DNA of 64,000 nt, taken from Dromiciops gliroides (taxonomy: Eukaryota; Chordata; Mammalia; Microbiotheria; Microbiotheriidae). The notes below the pieces were generated by a model. That model was not told the origin of the DNA. It did no database searches and was given only the letters and a program-made list of their open reading frames with translations. Location: the NCBI RefSeq assembly GCF_019393635.1, contig NC_057862.1, positions 418,111,669 to 418,175,668 on the forward strand, read 5' to 3'. Shown in pieces: positions 1-12,290 of this stretch (within the stretch, counting starts at the first letter, position 1; each line of letters opens with the position of its first letter). Made by a program: the position numbers and the translations under genes.

Positions 1-1169
1 TCCATAATGTGCTCCTCATTAGAAATCCCACTTTGCTGTCCATTTCAGGAGAATCTCTAGACTTGAGGCTGGTCACTCTCCTCAACCCATCTATCAAAGG
101 AATATGGGCCTAAAGCGATTCCATTGATCCATTCAACAAGCACTTGAGCCCCAGCTCCATTAGCAAGGCACTGTGGGATACAAAGAGAACAACAAACCAG
201 CCCCTGAGCTCAAGGAATGGATTCTCTTGGGTGCAGCTCTGGACGTCTCTCCCCACCCCAACTCCCCTTCATCAAAAAAGATCCTGAGCTCCCAAGTCTG
301 TCCGTGCACATAACCCCTGGGGCCCAGAACCTGGCCTCAAAAACCTCAAACTGTTCCTAGAGAATCTCAGAGAGACACCAGGGCATAGTTGAAGAGGGGC
401 AGAGAATAGATCAGAGGGTCAATGGGGAGACTTTAAGAAGATGCCAGAGAGACTGGGGAGATTGGGGGAAGAGGCCAGGGAGTCCCATAAGACAGGCAGA
501 TGAATACAAGGAAGACAAACCCAGAAACCAAGGATGCAGAGGATCTGAGGGCTCCAGCAGGACTCTGTGTTTACATTCTTTTATTACTCTCCAGATCTCT
601 GGCTATTCTATATGTGCAAGTCTGGTTTCCCCAGATAGACTGTGATCTCCAAGGGGGCCAAGGGCCCAGGTCACAGAATCACATGGAGGGAACTTCCAAG
701 GTCATTTAATTCAAGCTACAACTTGTAGAACTCCCTCTACAAAAGGTAGAGAAACGGTCAGCTTGGCTTGACTTGAAAACCTTTGAGCGGTAAATCTACT
801 TCCTTCGGATATAGCCCACCCCACTTCTGGAGAACTCTTAACTAGTAGGGTGGGGTTTTTTCCTTATGTAATACCTGCATATGACCCCAGGTTCAAGGTG
901 CTCTGGAAGTCCTCATCTACCCCAAACCATAGCTCACAAGCCCTTAACTCCAAGTGTTTGTTTCTCTTTTCTGGTTGGTCGGGGACACAGTTCCAAGCAA
1001 AGACAATCAAGTAGCAGAAGAGGAAAATTAGTAATTCCCACAAACACAGAGTTTTGGTGGATGGAGGGGGTACAAGGAGATAACCTACATGAGGGGCACA
1101 CAGGTAGACAATGCATGTGGTCATGGCGCACATCTAGAGCGGAAACTCTTGCCTCCAATGATACAGGAC

Positions 1170-1425
1170 CACTGTTCTCTTCCAGTGATATAGTTCACAT
1201 TTCCATAGTGACTCACAAAGTACTTCACAAATATTATCTTTTTCTCTCCAAAATAACCCTGGGAGATAGGTACTATTATTATCCCCATTTCCCCATTCCC
1301 CAGGATGAAGAAACTGAGGCAGACAGAAGTAGTGATTTGCCTTGAGTCATAAAGCTAGTAGTAAGTGGATTTAGATTCAATTTTTACTGATCGTAGTTTT
1401 AGGCTCTCTCTACTGTGCTGCCTAG
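1170..1425 (-). mobile_element. MIR/MAR1-type SINE, old
   Basis: Reverse-strand MIR-like core: an attattatccccatttcccc block, then gaagaaactgaggcagac, a degenerate box-B-like area and a final tactgtgctgcct matching the head of the family. Strongly diverged. Confidence 0.6.
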
Positions 1426-1479
1426 TGATCCTCTCAGGAGAGCCTTGGGAGTAGCATCTCTGCTGGGGGCTTTTTTCCC

Positions 1480-2235
1480 CATTGCTTTCTTCTGGTCTCA
1501 TGATGACTGCTGGTGGCTGACCACTGGGCACATGGTCTCAACTGGACACTGTTCCACCAGTCGTCAGCAGTTTCATGGTGACAAAGCTTCTGGCTTGTGT
1601 TATTCCACACTGTCCAGAAACTTCTGGGTTTCATTTCCTCAGGCTTGTCTCAGCAAAGACAGTTAAGTCTGCTAGAATATTATGGCCAGAAACTTTTCCC
1701 CATCAGGGCAGATGACAGCTGTCTAGTCATAACAGTAGTCATGAAGGATTAGCACCTCTGGTATGAGGGCTTGCTAAGCCCTTTTTAGGACTGCTCATCC
1801 ACCTTTGGTGTACACCTTTCAACCAACTCTCACTCGTGGCTCCAAGAAACTATAGCATGTGCAGCAGCCACAACCTGGTAAAGTTATCTCGGCAGATATT
1901 AAGAGTAACCAAGAAGCCTCAAACCTGTTGGTGAGTTAGGGGATGTCTACCCCAAGCATGCACATGAGAACAATTTGTTCCAATAGCCATGAAGGCAGTA
2001 GACGCAGGTGTTGTGGAGTGCTTAAAGCTTGGTCAGACACTGAAGATGCCAAGGTCGTCCACTGCATCTTGGGCCATAGCCAGTTGTCCTGACTTTCGTC
2101 TTGCCATTGGACTCTGGAAGAGTGAGGTTGATAACTTTTTGCAACCCTGCCTCACTTAAATCTAATTCACAGGCAAGTCAAGACATCATTCATGATATCA
2201 CTGGTCCTCATTGAAAATGAAGGATGAAAAAAATT
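1480..2235 (+). mobile_element. RTE-type LINE 3' end
   Basis: The 3' part (about 1985-2235) resembles the tail of marsupial RTE-related LINE/SINE families: a stretch reading gaagatgccaaggtcgtcca, then cctcacttaaatctaattca, ending gtcctcattgaaaatgaagg and A-rich sequence. The 5' part is less certain. The family name is from memory of these tails, not from a database comparison. Confidence 0.5.
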
Positions 2236-2400
2236 TTTAAAGTAATAAACATTTTTATTTATAGTTTTGGGTTCCAATTTTTATCCCTCCTTCCCTCCCT
2301 CCCCTCTCCCCTTCCTGAGGTGGTAAGCAATCAGATATAGCTTACACATGTATGATTATGTAAAACAAACAAAAATTTTTAAAAAGAAAACGAAGGACAA
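2236..2400 (-). mobile_element. L1 3' end fragment
   Basis: Reverse complement of the marsupial L1 3' terminus: a taaagtaataaacatttt start (polyadenylation signal side), a tccctccttccctccctccc pyrimidine tract and a gcaatcagatatagcttac block. The same order appears in the clearer L1 at 52674-53543 on the other strand. Confidence 0.7.
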
Positions 2401-2764
2401 AATACCACCACATCAAGCTAACAAAAGCCAGGTATAGCCCCTCTAAACCCTAATTAAATCTTCTTTCTTTAGCATGCATGTTAGGCTGAGTTCTTTGTCT
2501 TCGTTAACTACATATAACTCAGGGTTAGGAATTCCCAAAGTCCTTCAAAAGTTTTGAGTTGGAACAAAAAGTAAGCAAAGAGGCAAGAGCAGCATTTTCC
2601 GGCCAGGACACCACCCATTGTGCCTGGTTGTGCCTTCTGGGGCCAAGCCAAAGTCTAAGCCTTCTTTTGGGTGACAGCCCTTTAAATCCTCTTCTCCCCC
2701 ACAGCATAGCCAAGCAGAGAGCGGGGAACATGGTGAGGAGCACAAAGAGGTAGTAATCATTCTA

Positions 2765-3060
2765 CTTGAAATCTAAACCGCTCGTGTCAACTGAGCAGAG
2801 CCAGGCAGATTGGCCAGAAATGTCTTTCCCCCTTCCCCATCTCAAGAAGTACAAATGCGACCTACCTCTCAAGGTCCAGTTTAAGCTCTTCTATGAATCT
2901 CCCTTGGCTACCTCAGCCCACATCGATCTCTCCCTTCTCTTACCATCTATAACAAACAACCTATAACCCGATACAGTATACTGCCTGGCATTGAGTTTGA
3001 TTTTTCTGCACGTGAATCCCATCTCCCCCAACAGACTCCAGGCTCCCAAAGTGTTTTTGT
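2765..3060 (+). mobile_element. L2/L3-like LINE 3' fragment, old
   Basis: Contains phrases typical of L2/L3-class 3' ends (caaggtccagtttaagctct, gaatctcccttggctacctc, cagactccaggctcccaaag). Diverged, and the boundaries are approximate. Confidence 0.4.
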
Positions 3061-3175
3061 GACCAATCAAGTATGTATGAAGCTCCTAATACATAGCAGG
3101 TACTATACTAAATGCTGAATGAAATCGTTTCTGTCCTGAAGGAGCTTACATTCTATAGGAGAAGATAATAAGTGT
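3060..3175 (+). repeat. Dispersed mammalian repeat DR-A, head fragment
   Basis: Contains the recurring head of a family seen many times in this window: a tactatactaaatgctga segment followed by ctgaaggagcttacattcta and a gaagataata run. Family name not assigned. I call it DR-A here. Confidence 0.5.
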
Positions 3176-3177
3176 AT

Positions 3178-3262
3178 TGTGTAATATATATGTATTTGTA
3201 CATATGTGTATTGTGATAGTGTATATATATATATATATAGATAGATATACATATATACACAT
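3178..3262. repeat. TA/TG-rich microsatellite
   Basis: Alternating tatg, gtat and (ta)n units with a ten-unit ta core near 3221-3238, then ataga and tacata variants. Confidence 0.85.
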
Positions 3263-3445
3263 ATATTCATAGATTTAGAGCTAGAAGTGGTTTTGGAAGT
3301 AAAAGTATCCAACCATATTTTATAGAATAAACTAAAGCAGACAAAGGTTAAGTGACATGCTCAGGGTCATACAACTAGTAAGTGTCTAAGGCCAAATTTG
3401 AACTCAGGTCTTGCTCACTCCAAGTCCAGTGCTCTATATAAAACT
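3263..3445 (-). mobile_element. MIR-type SINE
   Basis: Reverse-strand MIR core: gacaaaggttaagtgacatg, then tcatacaactagtaagtg, tttgaactcaggtcttg and ccagtgctctatat. Confidence 0.7.
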
Positions 3446-3654
3446 TAAATATTTGGTGATTTGGGCAGAAAGGTCATGAGCAACTAGGGGAAGTCAATGA
3501 GGATGTAGAGGTTAAAGTGCTTGAGAAAACTTCTTTATCCTCTCCCTAGAGCCTCCTGTTGATATCATGTGCCCTTCCATCAGCTCCCATGTTTCTGGCA
3601 CCCTAGGTTCTTCCAGAACTCCAAGGTGGAGGAAAATGACCCAGCTCCTTTGTC

Positions 3655-3865
3655 AAAGGAAGTGGAGAATCTGAACATAAACCCAGAATTGGGAGAGACC
3701 TTAAGTGGTCATCTAATCCAACCTTTTCTTTTTACAGATTGGGAAACTGAGGCAGAGAGTGGTTAAGTGCCCAGGGTCACATAGCTAGTCAGTGTCTGAG
3801 GTTGGTTTTGAACTCAGATCTTCTGGCTCAAGGTCCAATTCTCTATCCATTACACTTATTCCACT
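3655..3865 (-). mobile_element. MIR-type SINE
   Basis: Reverse-strand MIR: gaaactgaggcagagagtgg, gtcacatagctagtcagtg, ttgaactcagatcttctgg, ending in ctctatccattacac. Confidence 0.75.
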
Positions 3866-4089
3866 GATAATGGGATGGCAGAGGTAGGATTGTAAGGCTT
3901 TTACAATTTTGAGCTCCAAAGCCATTTGTCTGAGCTCTCAGGGTATATTAGCTAGCAGAAGGGCAAAAGCTAGAATCCAGGTCTCTGAGGTCCTTGCTGT
4001 TAACTTTTCCCACCATGACATGTGCCCCTCCTTAAATCTTCATCTTGATCTGAAGCTACATGAACCCAAGGACTCTCCTGTGGGAAAAT

Positions 4090-4372
4090 GAAAATGAAAA
4101 CAGCCCATGGTCTCAAGGAGCTTACAATCTAGAGGATAAACAGTATCTATCCAGGTAAATAAATATAAAATAAATACAAAGTATTGATAATCAGAGGGGA
4201 TCAAGAAAATCCTTATGGAGGAAGTGGGCTTGAGTTAATCCTTGAAAGCCACGGAGGATTCCAGGTGGTGGAAGTGAGGAGGGAGAGCATTTCCATCTGG
4301 GAGTCTACGGAAGGACATGGAGGATAGAATGTTCTGCTGGAGAAGCTACAACTAAGCCATTAAAGAAACCTT
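4090..4372 (+). repeat. Dispersed repeat DR-A
   Basis: Same family as at 15845, 31620, 42985 and 49090: ctcaaggagcttacaatcta, then a t-poor stretch, a gcttgagttaatccttgaa segment and gaggagggagagcattt. Confidence 0.55.
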
Positions 4373-4603
4373 GGGCAGCTAGGTGGGTCAGTGAATAGAG
4401 CGCTAGGCCTGGAGTCTGGAAGAATCATCTTCCCGAATTCAAATCTAGCCTTGGACACTAGCTGTGTGACCTTGGGAAAGTCACTTAATCCTGTTTGCCT
4501 CAGTTTTCTCACCTGTAAAATGAGCTGGAGAAGGAAATGCTAAACCACTTCAGCATCTTTGCCAAGAAAACCATCATGAAGTCAGACATGACTGAACGAT
4601 AAA
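4373..4603 (+). mobile_element. MAR1-type tRNA-derived SINE with TSD
   Basis: Starts gggcagctaggtgggtcagt. Has the box-B-like gaattcaaatctagcc, ctgtgtgaccttgggaaagt, the long tail aaatgagctggagaaggaa and gtcagacatgactgaacg. Flanked by an 11-bp target-site duplication with one mismatch: aaagaaacctt (4362-4372) and aaggaaacctt (4604-4614). Confidence 0.9.
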
Positions 4604-4799
4604 AAGGAAACCTTATGGTTGAGCTAGATCCTTGAGTTCTGATTGTTGAATTGGATTTGTCTCTGCACTCTCTCCAGGCTAGCTAGGTATGGCCTCGGTC
4701 CCCACTGATCCTCTGACCCCCAGTCTTTTCTCTCAAGCTCTCATATCCATATGTTGGGCTGGACCTTCCTTTCCCCTCCTGCCGACTGTGAGTGAGTGT

Positions 4800-4960
4800 A
4801 GCGTCCTTGTCAAAGTCAGCTGGTGAAGGCTGCTTTATGCAAATGCTAAATGTGACAATGGAGAATAATTGAAAGGTGTTAAGTAGAAATTGCAAGTAAC
4901 TGCTGACAGTGCCTGAAAGCTAATGATGCTAATTAAGGTATTCCCAGGGATGGGGCCAGG
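4800..4960 (+). promoter_or_regulatory. Candidate intronic regulatory element (octamer and homeodomain motifs)
   Basis: A repeat-free block in the CHST8 intron. It has an octamer-like atgcaaat at about 4838-4845, aataattgaaa near 4863 and a homeodomain-like gctaattaagg near 4929. These are motif matches only, and conservation cannot be judged here. Confidence 0.25.
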
Positions 4961-5654
4961 AAAAAGCTGGATCTGCTGCTTGGAGCCGGCTCCTGCTTGG
5001 GGTGCAGTTCTTAGGGAATGTAAATGAGGTGCAGGAAATGTCACTCTCTAATGAGGACGCCCAAACAGCTCCGAGGAGACACCAGGGATGAGAGTAAACT
5101 TGGCTGACAGACCAACCGCTGCATCCTGCCTGGGACTTTACCAGAGCTCCCTCTCCAGTGTCCTCTGTGCTCATCCTCACAGGCGTGCTGGACTTCAGCT
5201 CCCACCTGATGCTGCTTCCCCTGAGTGGGTGGAGGGGGCCGAATGACCTGCTGGCTGCTCAGAGGAGCAGGGGCTGGACCTTGGGACTTGAGCAGCCACA
5301 GTCACCCTGCAGTTCTTCTACCTTCTACAATAGGGTTGACCCGGAAGCATTGGGCTGGGAGAGGGATGCCATTGCCCCAGACACTTGAGCTGATGAAACC
5401 AAATGTTCCAGTGACCAAAACAGTAAGGCCACCTGTCTTATGCAGCCAGTGCTGAGCTCCACAAGAGTGGGTTGGACCTACACAAGGTAGTCATGGCCCC
5501 TTGGGTCAGCTCAGGGTGTGAAGGCTGGGTGAGATCTGAAGCCTGTGGGATAGAGAAAACAGAAGAAGAGAGATATGGTAAGAAGGCTCCTATGACCTGA
5601 GGGTGAGCTCTGAAGGGTGGAGTGGTCCAAAGGAGGCAGCATCCCTTCCCTTTT

Positions 5655-6205
5655 CTTTTCACTTAGTATTTTTTTCCAGTTACATGTAAAGATAGTTTTC
5701 AACATTCATTTCTGTAAGATTTTGAATTCCAAATTTTTCTCTCTTCCTCCCTTCCCACCCTCCTCTCCAAGACAGCAAGCAATCTGACATAAGTTATACA
5801 GTACAATCAAGTTAAACATATTTCTACATTAGTCATGTTGTGAAAGAAGAATCAGAACAAAGAGGAACACAAAAAAACCCAACCAGCAAAACAAGTAGAA
5901 ACAGACTCCATAGTTCTTTTTTCTGGATGTGGAAAGCATTTTCCATCATGAGTCTTTTGGAATTGTTTTCGTCATTGTATTGCTGAAGAGCTAAGCCTAT
6001 CACAGTGGATCATTGTACAATGTTGCTGTTACTGTGTACAATGTTCTCCTGGTTCTTCACTCAGCATGTGAGGTTTTTCTGAAAGCATCCTACTAATCAT
6101 TTCTTACAGCACAATAGTATTCTATTACATTCATATGCCACAACTTGTTCAGCCATTCCACAATTGATGGGCATCCCCTCAATTTCCAATTCTTCAGCAT
6201 CCGTT
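5655..6205 (-). mobile_element. 5'-truncated L1
   Basis: Reverse complement of the marsupial L1 3' end (ccagttacatgtaaagatag, gacagcaagcaatctgacat). Reading on, it reaches the C-terminal ORF2 coding end: the reverse strand encodes the shared peptide IEGMPINCGMAEQVVAYECN, matching the segment after AKNWKL in better L1 copies here. Interrupted by stops. Confidence 0.85.
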
Positions 6206-7033
6206 TCAAAAGCATTATAAGAAGACCAAGACTTTACATAAAAAATCCAAGAGCAGTGCAGAGTCTGAAAAGTTACTTGTGGTCTGGAGGCTGTTGGGGG
6301 CCTGAAGGATAGTGATGTATTGATGCAAGAAAAAGCCTTTTGCTCCCTTCCTGTTTGTTCTACATCATCCTGTCCCATCCTTTTCAGAGAGTCATCCTGG
6401 AATACTTCTTCCTCTTCTTTCCTTTCCTTTTGCAGTCCTTTCTTTCTCCCTTCTGTTCTCTTCCTCTTCCTTTCTTCCTGTTCCTTCTACCATGTCTGCT
6501 TTTTCACCCATCCCAATCCCAGAGCATCTCTGAGTTGCTTCCACCTCCAGTCCAGATCCAAAATTTCCCTCAGCCCCCAATGTAGCCTGAGAGCAGTGCT
6601 GCCTACTGTCCCCAAAACTTCTCCTGTACCCAAGCAGAGCCAGGTCACCTAAAACAGCATCTTGGAACATGCCTGGCCCAGGGGCAGAGGTGCCTGTTCC
6701 CAGGATTAGTGTCAATGTCCCTCCCTGGCAAGAAGGTAATGTCTCAGAGAGGCACATTAACCCTTTCCAAATGGGGCAGTGGGTGTGGGTAGGTTTTCAC
6801 TGGGGAGTCTTGAGACACTGCAGACCAGGCTCAGGAAACAGGGTACCATATGAATGAATGAATTAACCAGTGTGGAGGGTAAGAAAGAAGCCCTCACTGG
6901 CTCAGGTTCTGAATTCTAGAAGTATGTCAAGGCAGTATTTCTCTGAACTTCTGGAAAACTATAAAACAATCTTTGTGACTAGAACACCTACTCCTTACTT
7001 CTGTGGGATATCCCCATCTCAATCACAAACATG

Positions 7034-7081
7034 TTTATTATTATTATTTTGTTGTTGTTGTTGTTGTTATTATTATTATTC
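7034..7081. repeat. TTA/TTG trinucleotide repeat
   Basis: attattattattttg, then (ttg)n, then (tta)n. Confidence 0.85.
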
Positions 7082-7489
7082 AGGCAATCTACTTTGTAAA
7101 GCCACACAGTTTATTAAGCATATCAAATCCATAAGAACTTAAAGTGCTCTCCTGGCTCATGGAGATGCCCTAAACTTCCTCCAAGCTTTACTCATCCCAC
7201 ACCCTCAAAGGTCTTGGACAAGGCCAGGGGAAAAGCTGTGTGTCTGGGACCTGCCTCAGATCCATAATTCCAGTTAGGAAGAAAGGTGGTGGGGCAGAGA
7301 GGCTCTGGAGGTGGATGGTTGCCCAGCCTTCTCACCAACTGCTGAGGTTTCATGGCAGCTTCCAGTCTAGCCCTCCCCTAGCTTCATCCTTGCCATGTCT
7401 CACTAGTCCCTGGCACCCCAGTGCAACATGGGAAATCAGGGATCCCAGTCACTGGTCTTGGCCAAAGCATCTAGAGCCTTGGGATCATA

Positions 7490-7605
7490 GATCTAGAGCT
7501 GGAAGGGTCTTCTGAGGTTATCTAGTACAGATAAGGAAACTGAGGCCCAGGAGGATGAAGCAACTTACTTGAGGTCACACAGATATATGTCAGAGCATCT
7601 GGAAT
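7490..7605 (-). mobile_element. MIR-type SINE fragment
   Basis: gataaggaaactgaggcc, aggtcacacagatatatg. Truncated, reverse-strand MIR core. Confidence 0.6.
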
Positions 7606-7984
7606 CACACTGTGACAACAGCAGCCAGCAGCAGTGTCCGTCTGGCCCCTGACTAATCTCTTTTCCTTTCCTTGCTCCCAGGCTACCACCTGAATGGTGG
7701 GCTAAAAAAGGAAGGGTTTGAATCTCAAGGGCAGAGAGTAGAAAGAAAAGTGAACAATCCAGTCCACCTCCAGTCCTAGATTCTCCATGTTCTCAGACCT
7801 TTCATGAGGTCTGTGGACCATCTTGAGTCCACCCACACTCAAATCCCCCTGACTCTCCACCCCCTCCAGCCACAGCTTGTGACACATCTGGTTGGTGGAA
7901 AGAAGGAAAAATGGCAAGAGAGATGGTACTCCCAAAGGAAGGGGCCGTCCTCAGGAATGTCATCATTCTTCACCCTCTTTAAAT

Positions 7985-8140
7985 CATTAGTATTTATCTC
8001 TGTACCCAGGGGGAAAATAATGATAATTTATATAGACAAGAGGACAATGAATGGGCACTGGTTACACAAATATTCAGGCCAATTTAATCTGAAATTAGTT
8101 GTAATACGTGACACAGCCAAAAATTCAATTTAAGACAATG
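7985..8140. promoter_or_regulatory. Candidate intronic conserved element
   Basis: AT-rich, repeat-free block with dense TAAT/ATTA-type words (aataatgataatttatat, ctgaaattagttgtaata). Its base composition differs from its neighbours. Proposed only because it does not look like any repeat. Confidence 0.2.
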
Positions 8141-8614
8141 CAGAAATTCATATTGCTTCTTCCACCCTACCTCCAGCAACTAATTTACTCCTAGGACAAG
8201 TGGAACTCAGGTGCAATTGGTGAGTGAGGAGAGAATGAATGTAGATGGCAGCCCCGTGGCTTCCCACAATACCCCGGTATTCCCAAGGCCTAATGATTTT
8301 CTTTTTGAAATTCGGAGTCATCCCTGAGTGGCTTCCCCCTTCTTTCACTTCATGTACATCAATACAGTTGTAATGCACAAGATGACTTCCCTACTTTAGA
8401 CAAAACTCATCTCCAAAGCCCTTCTACAGGCCTTCTCCTCATCAACTCTGTCCCAGCATGGAGAAAGCAGGGCCTTCTTTTACATCCATAAAATCCAAAA
8501 GGCATAACAGGCCCCTTAGCAGCCCCCCTCCCTGTTGATAAATAGGAAACGTTTAAATAACACACGGTAAAGAAAAACAGCAAGAGATGAAAACTACAGA
8601 ACATGAAATACACT

Positions 8615-8745
8615 TTGGCAGCCCCGATAACTCATGTCGTATTTATTATCGTTGGCACACACTCATCTCCTCCTGCTTGTGAGTCTGTTTCGCTATTAAT
8701 GTAGTCTGTCCAAAAAGAGAAAATGGCTGTTTATTTCTTAATGTG
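8615..8745. promoter_or_regulatory. Candidate intronic conserved element
   Basis: Repeat-free block with tcgtatttattatcgttgg, cgctattaatgtagtc and a tgtttatttcttaatg segment. Two CpGs survive inside AT-rich sequence. Regulatory role is speculative. Confidence 0.2.
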
Positions 8746-9394
8746 TATGTGTGTGTGTTGGGGGAGGGTTAGGGGGATAAAGGATTCCCTTGTGGATTTT
8801 TAACGAGTTATGTTGAGAAGACCCAGCAAACTGTGGGGAAAGAAAGTGAAGATGATCCAGGGAGTGCCCATGAGGGCACACTATTGCCATTAGATCATGG
8901 CTGCTTCCTAGATGCCTGCATATCTCACCTCTCCCCAGCCATTCCTCCCTTCCCACAAAGGCCCAACCCTCTATGACTAACTCTAGAATTTCTTGGTGAA
9001 GAGGATCTAATTCTACACAGGCCCTAGAGATTAGCCTCCATGGAGCTTTCCATGGTACCAATCCAAAAGAAACTCACCCTCTTCTAAGTTCACTTAAGTG
9101 TTTAAATTGTTTTTTAAATGGGTCACATATAACGATGTAAAAAGCAAAAGGCATCAATAAAAACATTTAAAAGGAAAAAATTTTAAAGGGGGAGGAAGAA
9201 ATTTACATGATAACTTTATCATATATTTAAAGGCAATAGCAAGTTGTACATATTACATTTGCAGTTTCATGTGCAATCATCTTTTTTATTTTACTATGTT
9301 AATGGAAGGGCTTTACTCCATAAATAAATAAGCAAACAAAATATAGCACCTAGAATTTTATGAAGTACCCTAGATGTGGTCTAACCAGAAATGA

Positions 9395-11215
9395 GAGTAT
9401 CATCTCCATGCAACCAATTCCTTAATCTATATATCCAACCTTTCTCTCCAGTCACATTATCAAATGCTTGTATGTTCCACAGGCTCTCAATATGTCCAAA
9501 ACAGAAGTCCATAAAATCTATATGTCCTTCTGAATTTCCTAATTCCATAATGAGCACCACTGTTCTTACAGTTACCTAGATTTGAAACTTCATAGCAATC
9601 CCCAATTTTTTTTCTATGTACAATCACATTAAATATATTTCTGCATTAGTCATATTGTGAAAGAAGAATAAGAGCACCAGGGGAAAACTTCAAAAAAGAA
9701 GGGAAAAAATGGCCCAAAAGTAGAAACAGTATGGTTCAATCTGCATTCATAATCCACAGTTCTTTTTTCTGGATGTTGAGAACATTTTCTATCATGAGTT
9801 CTTTGAAATTGTTTTGGATCATTGCACTGCTGAAAAGAGCCAAGTCTGACACCATTGTTCATTGCACAATGTTGCTGTTACTGTGTACAATGTTCTCCTG
9901 GTTCTGCTCCTCTCAGTCAGCATCAGTTCATGTAAGTCCTTCCAGGTTTCTCTGAACTCCTCCTGTTCATTGTTTCTTACATTACATTCATATACCACAA
10001 CTTGTTTAGCCATTCCCCAATTGATGGGCATTCCCTCAATTTCCAATTCTTTGCCACCACAAAGAGAGCTTCTATAAATATTTTTGTACATGTGGGTCCT
10101 TTTGCCTCCTCTATTATCTCTTTGGGATACAGACCTAGCAGTGGTACCACTGGGTCAAAGGGTATGAATAGTCCCATAGCCCTTTGGGCATAGTTCCAAA
10201 TTGCTCTCCAGAATGGTTGGATCAGTTCACAGTTCCACCAACAATGCATTAGTGTTCCAATTTTTCCACAGGTTCTTCAACATTTATTATTTTCCATTTT
10301 TGTCATATTAGCCAATCTGATAGCTGTGAAGTGGTACCTCAGAGTTGTTTTAATTTGCATTTCTGTAATCAATAGTGATTGAGAGCATTTTTTCATATGG
10401 CAATACATAGCTTTGATTTCTTCATCTGAAAACTTGTTCATATCCTTTGACCATTTCTCAATTGGGGAAAGTAATCTTCAATTTTGCAGTATCACCTTCC
10501 CCTTTTCTAAGTTTCCAATCTTGTCAATTCTATCTCTATAAAATCACTCAGATCTGTTCCTTTCTCTCCATTCAAACAGTAACCACAGTACTTTATCACC
10601 TACTAATTGGTCTCTCCCTTCTCCAATTCATCCTCCATTTAAGTGACAAATAGATATTCATTCCTAAAGCACAGATCTAACTGTGTCATTCGCCTGTACA
10701 AGAAGCTTCAGTGGCTCCCTGTTGCCTTTGGATCAAAATACTAACTCGTCCTTTGGGCAGTTAAAGTCCTTTATAATCTGCATCCAAGATATTTTTTTCT
10801 GAAATAATTTCACTCTACTCCTCCTCCTGAACTTGACATTCCAGCCAAACTAGCCTATTTACTGTTCCCCTTAACAAGACATTCTATCTCCCACCTTCAT
10901 CCCTTTGCATGGGTTGTCTCCATGCCTGTAATCTTCTTCCTCACCTCCACCTCATGGAAGCCTTATCTGCCTTTAAGGCTCAGCTCAAAGACCACTTCCT
11001 ACAAAGAGCCTTTTCTCATCTTCTGAGTTGTTAATATTCTTCCCCTGTAAATTATTTTGTAATTATTTTTAAGATCTTTTGTATTAACTTATCTAGCCAC
11101 ATGTTGTTTTCTCTCACTTGAATATTTACTCATTTTGGTCTTTTTATCTCCAGTACCTAGCACAGTTCCTGGAACACAGTAGAACCTATTAAATGCTTGT
11201 TGATTTGACTTGGAT
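9395..11215 (+). mobile_element. CR1-class (L2/L3-like) LINE, split by an L1
   Basis: The 5' half (9395-9609) ends with the RT-distal phrase caatatgtccaaaacagaag, and the 3' half resumes at 10470. The 3' half carries the standard L2/L3-class tail: agaagcttcagtggctccct, tagcctatttactgttcccc, catgcctgtaatcttcttcc, ctcagctcaaagaccacttc, and an end like cctattaaatgcttgttga. Many disabling changes. The L1 at 9610-10469 interrupts it. Confidence 0.8.
9610..10469 (-). mobile_element. 5'-truncated L1 with ORF2 C-terminal remnant
   Basis: The reverse strand encodes the end of L1 ORF2 in several frames: HCWWNCELIQPFW, PFDPVVPLLGLYPKEI, CTKIFIEALFVVAKNWKL and CPSIGEWLNKLWYMN, with frameshifts and stops. 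Flanked by a 16-bp target-site duplication with three C/T differences (9594-9609 and 10470-10485). The extreme 3' end (signal and pyrimidine tract) is missing next to a short T run. Confidence 0.9.
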
Positions 11216-11722
11216 TGAAGATAACTATGCCTCTTATAATTCAGCCTATGCTTTTTTGGCTGCCATATCACTTTTAACTTCTGCTGAGTTTGCAGTCTCA
11301 TAAGCCTCCCAAATATTTTGTACATAGATTTTTCTTGGTCTGGCCATACTTCCATCCATATGCAGCTGATTTTTTAAACCCAAGATTTATCTTTATGTTC
11401 TCAATGTTTCTTACACAATAGAAACTTGAATGTTTGATGAATGACTGAAACAATGATTTGAAATAATGCTCTGAGTTTATTTCTTGGCCAATTGAGTAGG
11501 ATTCCCAACACCAGCAATCAGTAGACATTTAGTGTGCTCCAGGCTAAGTGCATGGGGATTGCAGGAATAATCACAGTTGTTTCTTAGAGTTTTCCCTTGA
11601 AAACTTAAGGAGTAGTTAGGGAAACAAGATAGAAGCAAATGACATAATCAAAGATGGCTTCCTGAAGGTAGTAGGAACTGAACTCAATCCAAAAAGAAAT
11701 GCAGTATTTGCTAAGGCAGAGA

Positions 11723-11877
11723 GGGGCAGCTAGGTGGCATACTGGATAGAGCACTGGCCCTGGAGTCAGGAGAACCTGAGTTCAAATCCAGCCTCAGACA
11801 TTTACTAGCTGTGTGACTCTAGGCAAATCACTTAACCCCAATGGCCTCAACAACAACAACAACAACAACAACAAAAT
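11723..11877 (+). mobile_element. WSINE1-like SINE with (caa)n tail
   Basis: ggggcagctaggtggcatac head, box-B-like gagttcaaatccagcc, tgtgtgactctaggcaaatc, then a caa-repeat tail instead of poly(A). No clear target duplication seen. Confidence 0.9.
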
Positions 11878-12132
11878 AGGGGGAAAAAAAGAAAGAAAAG
11901 GCCAAGAGGATAGGGGAAATTCATCCTTACACAAAGGATGCATGTAGACATGTTAGCCTCCCTGCTTTCTCCCACTCTTCACCCAAGTTTCAATCATTCA
12001 TGTTTTCATTCCCTGGGTAGCTATGGATTGTGACTCAGGTCAGCAAAGGATTCTATGTCCTTAGTTCAGAACTGCCAGGCTGAAGAAAGGTGATAGATTA
12101 TTTAATATGTACCTGACTGAATGTGTACTTTT

Positions 12133-12290
12133 TTTGTTTTGTTTTGGTTTTTTAGTGAGGCAATTGGGGTTAAGTGACTTGCCCAGGGTCACACAGCTAG
12201 TAAGTGTCAAATATCTGAGGCCGGATTTGAACTCAGGTCTTCCTGAATCCAGTACCTGTGCTTTATCTACTGCACCACCTAGCTGCCCCC
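12133..12290 (-). mobile_element. WSINE1-like SINE with perfect 14-bp TSD
   Basis: Reverse copy running from a T-rich tail and gtgaggcaattggggttaag to ccacctagctgccccc. The 14-base gaatgtgtactttt occurs on both sides (12119-12132 and 12291-12304) without mismatch. Confidence 0.95.

Noticed and set aside
1415..1666. Possible upstream CHST8 membrane-anchor exon (hydrophobic frame)
   Set aside because: Hydrophobic but without a donor in the right phase or similarity to the CHST8 N terminus, and it overlaps an RTE-like repeat.
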